Positions 5,882 through 10,860 of a stretch of DNA of 10,860 nt are shown here, piece by piece (position 1 is the first letter of the stretch; every line of letters begins with the position of its first letter). A program made the position numbers and the translations under genes. Source of the stretch: Bacteroidales bacterium UBA714 (GTDB lineage: Bacteria; Bacteroidota; Bacteroidia; Bacteroidales; UBA932); assembly GCA_002298075.1 (NCBI GenBank), contig DBLW01000136.1, forward strand, positions 1-10,860, in the 5' to 3' direction. The notes under the pieces are model-generated. The model was not told the origin of the DNA. It saw nothing but the letters and a program-made list of their open reading frames with translations, and ran no database searches.

Positions 5882-6937
5882 TTATTTCCCGAATCCAGGA
5901 TTGAGATCGACCACTTCATATGGAACGACATCGGCCTCCCAGACGATACGCGCATCTTTCTTTATCGTGACATTCACCACGACATGTGTATTGCGCGGAA
6001 GCTCCGGAAGATTGCCGAACACTGCGGCATGCCTTTCTGTGCCGCCGATGAAAATAGACATCGAATAGCCCTCCTTATATTGGCCCTCCAGCAAATAAAT
6101 CGGCCTCAAATCAACCTTGCCGCCGACCGCCACAGGTATATACGGAACAAAATCATTTCTGAAAATATAATAGCCATTGTCTCCTTCAAGAGCAGGGACT
6201 TCATAATCGGTGACATTACCCTCCTCATCATACAATGCACGCGGAACATACCATTCCTCACGCGCCATCTTGCTCAGGGTCACTCCCCCAAGTCCTACTT
6301 CCTCGGAACTTTCATTATTTATATGGAAGGTGAATTTCACGGCAGCCCTGGTCACGAAGAGACGGCAGGAATGGTCTTTTCCGGGAACATCCACAAAATG
6401 CTTTCCGCTCATCGGAAGCGGCCCGGCCACCTGCGCGCTGCGGCTATCCAGCCTGACGGTCAGGTTCCCGATTTCTGCACCAGGAAACGGCTGCCCGACA
6501 ATGATTCCACTAAAATCATAGTCCACAACCTTGCGCTTTATATTGTCTGTCTCAGAAACAAACTCCGTATCCTCGTTTACAAACAGATATATAGTCTTCT
6601 GTTCATTTGCCGCAACCTTGAAAGTCTCTTCCTCATGGTTCAGGACAGCTTTCAAATTGATGCGTCTGTTCGCCTCTACAGTCATGTCCGGACGTACGAT
6701 CACAATACGGAGACTCTGCATTTTCTCATTGTCATCCGCAGCATCGGAGTCCGCCGCCTTTGTAAGCGAACCGGACACGTCAGACATGGCGACACTTATG
6801 TCAAGATTGACAAAGCCGGCATCACCATCTCCGGACATATCCAAATCCACGGCAGCTCCGCAGGCGCAAAATACCTGCAGCAGGCCTATGCACAATATGA
6901 CAGATGAAGCCAACCGTCCCATTTTACATCTCCGCAT
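5882..6937 (-). CDS. FimB/Mfa2-type fimbrial lipoprotein, second copy (accessory subunit)
   Basis: A 351-residue protein between the anchor and the tip gene. It has a hydrophobic signal segment (9-24) followed by FCAC: either Cys24 or Cys26 may be the lipidated residue, and neither has a perfect lipobox. The body shows fimbrillin-fold landmarks: PLPMSGKHFVDV (173-184), LFVTRAAVKFTFHI (193-206) and the carboxy end VVPYEVVDLNPGFGK (337-351), which is unlike the WTVR-NN ending of the two upstream subunits. The role is probably a minor or adaptor subunit between shaft and tip, as with FimC/FimD or Mfa3/Mfa4; this is inferred from order and fold. The ATG at 6937 overlaps the preceding gene by 14 bases, suggesting translational coupling. 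An in-frame ATG at 6922, preceded by GGAG at a good distance, would give 346 residues with a typical signal peptide and may be the true start. Confidence 0.8.
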   Translation of the reverse strand: MRRCKMGRLASSVILCIGLLQVFCACGAAVDLDMSGDGDAGFVNLDISVAMSDVSGSLTKAADSDAADDNEKMQSLRIVIVRPDMTVEANRRINLKAVLNHEEETFKVAANEQKTIYLFVNEDTEFVSETDNIKRKVVDYDFSGIIVGQPFPGAEIGNLTVRLDSRSAQVAGPLPMSGKHFVDVPGKDHSCRLFVTRAAVKFTFHINNESSEEVGLGGVTLSKMAREEWYVPRALYDEEGNVTDYEVPALEGDNGYYIFRNDFVPYIPVAVGGKVDLRPIYLLEGQYKEGYSMSIFIGGTERHAAVFGNLPELPRNTHVVVNVTIKKDARIVWEADVVPYEVVDLNPGFGK

Positions 6938-7940
6938 TATTGATTCTCACAGTCCAGTCATTGATTTTGATGTGCGTCCTGATCCAGCTCATGTCGCTTC
7001 CGAGGAAGAACACCATAGACCATACGCTTTCCCTGTCAAGAAACTCCTGTGGGGGCATCTTCGCATACAATTCGCTCTTGAGAAGAAGAAGATAGTCATT
7101 CAGCGGAATATCCACAACCTCACGGCCGTCTTCCTTCAGCCTGATGGTCAGCCTTGGAGAATTCTTTTTCATCAGACGTGAAACAGAAAACTCGGAATAT
7201 GCAACCACGACAGGCTTGCCGTCTCCGGAAGCGCCGGCGACAGCCTCTCCTGACACCCACGGAGCATAAGTCACCATTCCATTGGGAACCAAATCATTGT
7301 CATATCCGAAAAGAGTGTTGTCATCCGTTATGGCAAACTCAAAGTCATCAACCATGACAGGCTCGCCGTTAAGCTGCTGAAGCACGATCCGTATATTGTT
7401 CGTGTTCTTCATCATCCTGACAGTACCCTCACTGTAAAGGTCAGCCGTAGCCAAAGACAGTTCACCCCAGAACAGATCATGCAGGCGCCTGTCACCGGCC
7501 TCTGAAGCAGAAAGACGATTCTTGTCAATCTCCACCTTCAGTTCCGTATCCATACTCCCGGCCCCAGGCTCCTGCAGCACTGCAAAAGTTTTCTCACCAC
7601 AGGCGAGTCCGCCATAAGCCACAAAATGATAAGTACCTTTTTCAAGGTCCAGCGTCATCCTCCAGTTTTCGTCCTGAAGCTGCGTGCCAGTCACAGTCTC
7701 TGTATCCACATACTTGCCTTCGCTGTCATAAATGTAGAGCGTCAGGCAATCCACATTTGACGGAAATGCATTTGCATATTCCATATTGTAGTCATAGACA
7801 AACCGCAACGACACTCCGTGGGGACACGGTGCAAGGTCATCATAGATGCGTTCGCAGGACGAAAAGGCAACACATGCAGATGCGGCACACAAGACCGCAC
7901 CTGCAAATGTTGAAATTATATGCCGTTTTCCGCTTCGCAT
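6924..7940 (-). CDS. FimB/Mfa2 family fimbrial anchor lipoprotein
   Basis: Mfa2/FimB proteins anchor the fimbria in the outer membrane and limit its length. From ATG 7940 the product has 338 residues; a TTG two codons upstream (7946) is possible but less likely. The signal peptide MRSGKRHIIS... ends at a lipobox FSSC (Cys29), followed by ERIYDDLAPCPHGVSLRFVY, the hallmark beginning of PF08842 members, and DCLTLYIYDSEGKYV. Other family-like strands are GTYHFVAYGG and NTNNIRIVLQQL. The protein ends DWTVRINNAEM, almost the same as the major fimbrillin's last residues. It starts 10 bases after the fimbrillin stop and overlaps the next gene, so anchor and subunits are made from one mRNA. Length and domain layout are normal. 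Confidence 0.92.
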   Translation of the reverse strand: MRSGKRHIISTFAGAVLCAASACVAFSSCERIYDDLAPCPHGVSLRFVYDYNMEYANAFPSNVDCLTLYIYDSEGKYVDTETVTGTQLQDENWRMTLDLEKGTYHFVAYGGLACGEKTFAVLQEPGAGSMDTELKVEIDKNRLSASEAGDRRLHDLFWGELSLATADLYSEGTVRMMKNTNNIRIVLQQLNGEPVMVDDFEFAITDDNTLFGYDNDLVPNGMVTYAPWVSGEAVAGASGDGKPVVVAYSEFSVSRLMKKNSPRLTIRLKEDGREVVDIPLNDYLLLLKSELYAKMPPQEFLDRESVWSMVFFLGSDMSWIRTHIKINDWTVRINNAEM

Positions 7941-7950
7941 TTCCAAATTG

Positions 7951-9912
7951 TTAGAATTCGATATTGTTCACGCGAACTGTCCAAGGAAGAACCTCAACGG
8001 AAACAGTAAGATATACATCTCCCTTCTCATCCGGATCTTCCGGATCAACAGGGTCAGGATTATTGTCGGAAATGCGCGGATGGCCGAGTCTGTTGATGTT
8101 TGTCACAGCAAGCTTGTACACATTATTACGGACTACAGCAAATTCCATAGGACTCATGACACCGCTGTTGCCGTTGTCATTATGGCGGTTCCAATAGAAG
8201 TAGTAGCAATAGTATCCTGCACCGTATTCGTCATCAATGCTTGACTCATAGAGCGTGAACTTAGCCGATGTCGCAGCTTTCTTGAACTTAGCCAAAGACT
8301 CATGTCCGGCATCGTGTCCGTTCACATTATGCCATACATTCCACAGATAGTCAGGGCTGTCCACGTCATCGCTATATACAGCCTCAACTGCAGCAGTCTC
8401 ACCCTCAGCCGGTTTTTCGGCAACAGGAACGGATGTCATATTCTTTCCGAATACATCCTGATAAAGTTCACTGCCCTGTCCCTCCTCAATGGCAAGGGCA
8501 CGGACCTCTTTCCATGTCACATAGATATTGTTGGAATAAGAGTACAGAATAGCATCCGCTGAAGTTCCTGTGACATTCTTGATTGCCTCCGCCAATGAGC
8601 CTGAAGCACTTTCCGCAGCAAGCATCTTTCCTTTGAAGACAATACCGGTAGATATTCCGTTCTTCTGCATCGTGGCTGACGGAACTGTATTTTCAGTTAC
8701 ATAACGCCAGATATGATATCCGGCGGAAGCGGCAGGCTTCCATCCTTCGTCATTGTCTTCTTCTCCGCCAAGGATATCAGAAGTCTTTGAAGTGAACCAC
8801 TGGTTGCGAGCAGTCTCATCGATGGTCCATTTGTCCCCTGCAACATGCCCAAGGCAGAAATTGAAATGATCGGCATACGCATTGCCTGCTATTATGGCAT
8901 CATCCCTTTTTGCTGCAGCATCAGTATCCATCACATAACTTTCCGGAGTCTCGATGCCGCAGAGCACATTGTCATCATCATTGCCGGTCGGCGATACCCT
9001 GCGAAGATAATAGAACTCCTTGCTCATATTTACAAGAGCCATCTTCTGAAGCTCAATCTGCACGAGAAGCTGTCCTTCCTTATCTGTCACGACGTCATAA
9101 GTGTTGTTGCCATTCGGGCTGCCGTCACGGAAATCGAAACGTGCAACGGCACGCTCCACAGGAATTGCACCGCCGTTATTTATCTCTTTGTCGGTATAAG
9201 CATTGTTCATGCCCGACAGATTGAATGCCTTGTCTATTGAAGTATAGCTGTCCCACTCGCTGAATTTTGCAGGCAGTTTTTTACCTATTTTTGTAATATC
9301 CGCAGCAGACATCAGGAATCCGTTTTTATGTGCAGGTCCGCCCCATATCGCATCATTGTCACAAGTGCCGTCAGGCTGCTCGTTTATCTTGCATGCCGCA
9401 TTGTACCAGCCTGCCTTTTCAGCATCCGTTCCCTTGCTCACGGTTTCGATATATTCTCCCAGTCCGGCTGTAGGGTTGCAGAAGACAAACACTTTTATTG
9501 AGCGCTCAGCCTCAGTAAGAGTATTGTCTTCTCCATAATATTCTTTCAGAGTGGATTTTGTTATTGTGTGGACGGTAGAGACTTTGCCGTTAGTCACTTC
9601 ATTAATGTTTTCCATATGCTCACCGTAAGCGATGAATTTGTTGTGTTCATCGGCAAGCACGAGCAGAATGGATTTTACGAGATTCTCATAATCCTTTCCT
9701 ACTTCTGTGCCGTTATTGCTGCCCCCCCCAGGATTGGTAACACTGCGTGTACCAGGGCCTACAGGAAGCTGTACGGCAACATTCATATAAACTGCATCTT
9801 TCGGATTTACATTATCCGGACCTGTCTTTCCGCTGTTCAGCTCCTTTTCGCTGCATGAGGCGGACAGCGCCACAACACAGGCGCCAATAAAAAATTTACT
9901 CCAATTTTTCAT
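7951..9912 (-). CDS. Mfa1-family major fimbrillin (shaft subunit precursor)
   Basis: A 653-residue lipoprotein precursor: signal peptide MKNWSKFFIGACVVALSASC with lipobox SASC (Cys20), then SEKELN. In P. gingivalis such subunits cross the outer membrane as lipoproteins and an Arg-protease removes the first strand; here PVGPGTR/S (Arg56) is in the expected place after strand DAVYMNVAVQL. Landmarks are YENLVKSILLVLADEHNKF (75-93), PVERAVARFDF (251-261) and a Fimbrillin_C-like end: YCYYFYWNRHNDN (568-580), FAVVRNNVYKLAVTNI (591-606), a Pro/Asp-rich linker (PDPVDPEDPDEKGD) and last strand VYLTVSVEVLPWTVRVNNIEF, taken as the donor strand for polymerisation. A G8 run encodes GGG at residues 62-64. 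It is larger than most FimA/Mfa1 proteins, with long loops (about 370-530). ATG 31 bases after the preceding gene; that gap is AT-rich. Confidence 0.92.
   Translation of the reverse strand: MKNWSKFFIGACVVALSASCSEKELNSGKTGPDNVNPKDAVYMNVAVQLPVGPGTRSVTNPGGGSNNGTEVGKDYENLVKSILLVLADEHNKFIAYGEHMENINEVTNGKVSTVHTITKSTLKEYYGEDNTLTEAERSIKVFVFCNPTAGLGEYIETVSKGTDAEKAGWYNAACKINEQPDGTCDNDAIWGGPAHKNGFLMSAADITKIGKKLPAKFSEWDSYTSIDKAFNLSGMNNAYTDKEINNGGAIPVERAVARFDFRDGSPNGNNTYDVVTDKEGQLLVQIELQKMALVNMSKEFYYLRRVSPTGNDDDNVLCGIETPESYVMDTDAAAKRDDAIIAGNAYADHFNFCLGHVAGDKWTIDETARNQWFTSKTSDILGGEEDNDEGWKPAASAGYHIWRYVTENTVPSATMQKNGISTGIVFKGKMLAAESASGSLAEAIKNVTGTSADAILYSYSNNIYVTWKEVRALAIEEGQGSELYQDVFGKNMTSVPVAEKPAEGETAAVEAVYSDDVDSPDYLWNVWHNVNGHDAGHESLAKFKKAATSAKFTLYESSIDDEYGAGYYCYYFYWNRHNDNGNSGVMSPMEFAVVRNNVYKLAVTNINRLGHPRISDNNPDPVDPEDPDEKGDVYLTVSVEVLPWTVRVNNIEF
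9722..9729 (-). repeat. G8 homopolymer within the fimbrillin coding sequence
   Basis: Eight C on the plus strand, read as CCT GGG GGG GGC (Pro61-Gly62-Gly63-Gly64) in the fimbrillin gene, six codons after the presumed Arg56 processing site. A change of one base in the run would shift the frame and truncate the subunit near its N-terminus. The tract is seen directly; any switching is inferred. Confidence 0.8.
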
Positions 9913-9943
9913 TTTCTTTTTATTTTAAACTTCGTATTTACAT

Positions 9944-10860
9944 TCAATAAAGTTCACTAAGCGACTCAAGGGCCTCTTCAGCCTGAGAAATTCCCATTCC
10001 GGCTGCCTCGCCAAACAATTTCCCGGCAGAATCGTATTCACCGGAAAGAGCTGCTAAGACTCCCCTCGCATACACGGCCTCAGGGCTGTTTCCTGCCTTT
10101 GTAAGATATTTGCCCGCATTCTTCAAGTCTCCGCGTGACATTGCGGAATTGGCCGCATTCAGATTAGCCGCAGGATCGTCGGGGAACATGCGCACAGCAA
10201 TCTCGAATGTCTCGTTATACTCATCGCTTCCCGGCTCCATCTGCTGGGCGGCAAGATACATCTCCTGAAGGCTCAGTTTCTGCGGCCTTGTCCTGAGGAT
10301 ACGCCTGATTTCATCGGCATCCGTATATGTGCGCACTTCATACTCAACGGCATAGTCGGAATGACGCAGGCCGGGATAAACCTCCTTAAGCAGAAAAGCA
10401 TAATCCTCCGGCCAAGACGACTTTATCTTCCACTCCTTCGCATCCGGAGCCAGACCGCCCGCAATGACCTCCAGGATGCCGTCCCTGCCTGCAAGGCCGC
10501 TGCCGCGCACAAACCTCTCAAGGCCGTCCCAGTCCTCAGGCTCATATGATGTGTGCATGAGCGAATCAGGAAAATCATACTGGCAGCGGACATACTCTTT
10601 CAGCGTCCTGGTACGTCCTTTTGCCAGACGCACGTTATTGTCATACGGTCCTTCCGGAGAAGCATATCCCTTTATGGAAACGGAGGTTATCCGCGTATCA
10701 GGGTCATTGCGCACAAGTTCAATTGTAGAACGGATTTTACTCAGTTCACCGGCGTTCGAGCGGTAGTCCTCATATATCTCAGTCCTGTTCACAGGGAAGT
10801 CTATGTATGCAGAGCCTTTCTCGACGCGCATCTTGACGGCCTCACCCTCAGGGGAAAGAT
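9944..10860 (-). CDS. DUF3868-type fimbrial operon protein with OmpA-like and TPR-like regions (5' end outside window)
   Basis: The frame is open to the right edge (…LSPEGEAVKMRVEKG), so the Met at 10831 is internal and at least 305 residues are present; family members of about 450-500 residues suggest a missing N-terminus with signal peptide and DUF3868 part. The seen part starts with AYIDFPVNRTEIYEDYRSN and then SVSIKGYASPEGPYDNNVRLAKGRTRTLKEYV, an OmpA-C-like sequence (the N-x-x-L-x-x-x-R register of peptidoglycan-binding OmpA domains). It ends in helical TPR-like repeats (NLNAANSAMSRGDLKNAGKYL and VYARGVLAALSGEYDSAGKLF). In Bacteroides such genes stand directly before the major fimbrillin and are thought to help assembly or envelope anchoring; the exact role is not known. 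Same strand, 31 bases before the fimbrillin ATG. Stop is TGA at 9946-9944. Confidence 0.86.
   Translation of the reverse strand, partial: LSPEGEAVKMRVEKGSAYIDFPVNRTEIYEDYRSNAGELSKIRSTIELVRNDPDTRITSVSIKGYASPEGPYDNNVRLAKGRTRTLKEYVRCQYDFPDSLMHTSYEPEDWDGLERFVRGSGLAGRDGILEVIAGGLAPDAKEWKIKSSWPEDYAFLLKEVYPGLRHSDYAVEYEVRTYTDADEIRRILRTRPQKLSLQEMYLAAQQMEPGSDEYNETFEIAVRMFPDDPAANLNAANSAMSRGDLKNAGKYLTKAGNSPEAVYARGVLAALSGEYDSAGKLFGEAAGMGISQAEEALESLSELY

Noticed and set aside
5657..6907. Plus-strand open frame of 416 codons
   Set aside because: It lies antisense to the two fimbrial lipoprotein genes, has no recognisable domain or signal, and spans their intergenic junction; those minus-strand genes have clear family features.
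7941..7946. TTG start for the Mfa2 anchor gene
   Set aside because: An ATG two codons later gives a standard signal peptide, and TTG starts are uncommon in Bacteroidota; noted only as an alternative.

Overview
The window looks like a chromosomal piece of a gut- or oral-type Bacteroidales bacterium (Bacteroides, Phocaeicola, Parabacteroides or a relative). The evidence is a Bacteroidota-style proS, a complete run of Mfa/Fim-type (type V) fimbrial genes, lipoprotein signal peptides on the fimbrial subunits, and Bacteroides-type promoter words (TAnnTTTG). No RNA gene, CRISPR array or intact insertion sequence was found.

Layout. The left edge (1-308, minus) is the N-terminal third or less of prolyl-tRNA synthetase, with a candidate promoter and a GC-rich leader hairpin behind it. 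Next (597-1928, minus) is a 443-residue AAA_14/DUF4143 ATPase whose C-terminus carries a PD-(D/E)XK-like nuclease signature. A 311-base gene-free stretch follows (1929-2239). It holds four copies of a TAATCTCAA-cored box spaced 29-34 bases apart, an AT-rich inverted repeat, and a perfect 12-bp inverted repeat just ahead of a plus-strand Rpn/PDDEXK_2 family gene. That gene (2240-2922) is broken: its nuclease core has been deleted and the two remaining parts lie in different frames. A strong terminator at 2950-3000 closes the convergent minus-strand operon.

The right two thirds (3046-10860, minus) is one tightly packed fimbrial operon. In transcription order it has a DUF3868/OmpA-like protein cut by the window edge, a 653-residue Mfa1-like major fimbrillin, an Mfa2-like anchor lipoprotein, a second FimB/Mfa2-type lipoprotein, and a 936-residue DUF4906-type lipoprotein that is probably the tip adhesin. 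Gaps are 31, 10, -14 (overlap) and 25 bases. By analogy with P. gingivalis Mfa/Fim fimbriae, the subunits would cross the outer membrane as lipoproteins, be trimmed by a protease after an Arg (seen as GTR/S at residue 56 of the major subunit), and polymerise by donor-strand exchange.

The points that most deserve a second look are the G8 homopolymer just after the processing site of the major fimbrillin (possible slippage switch), the FISUMP/C-type-lectin-like C-terminus of the tip protein, the near-identical C-terminal ends of the major subunit and its anchor, and the phased box array in front of the ATPase-nuclease gene. I do not see a convincing wholly new multi-gene system.
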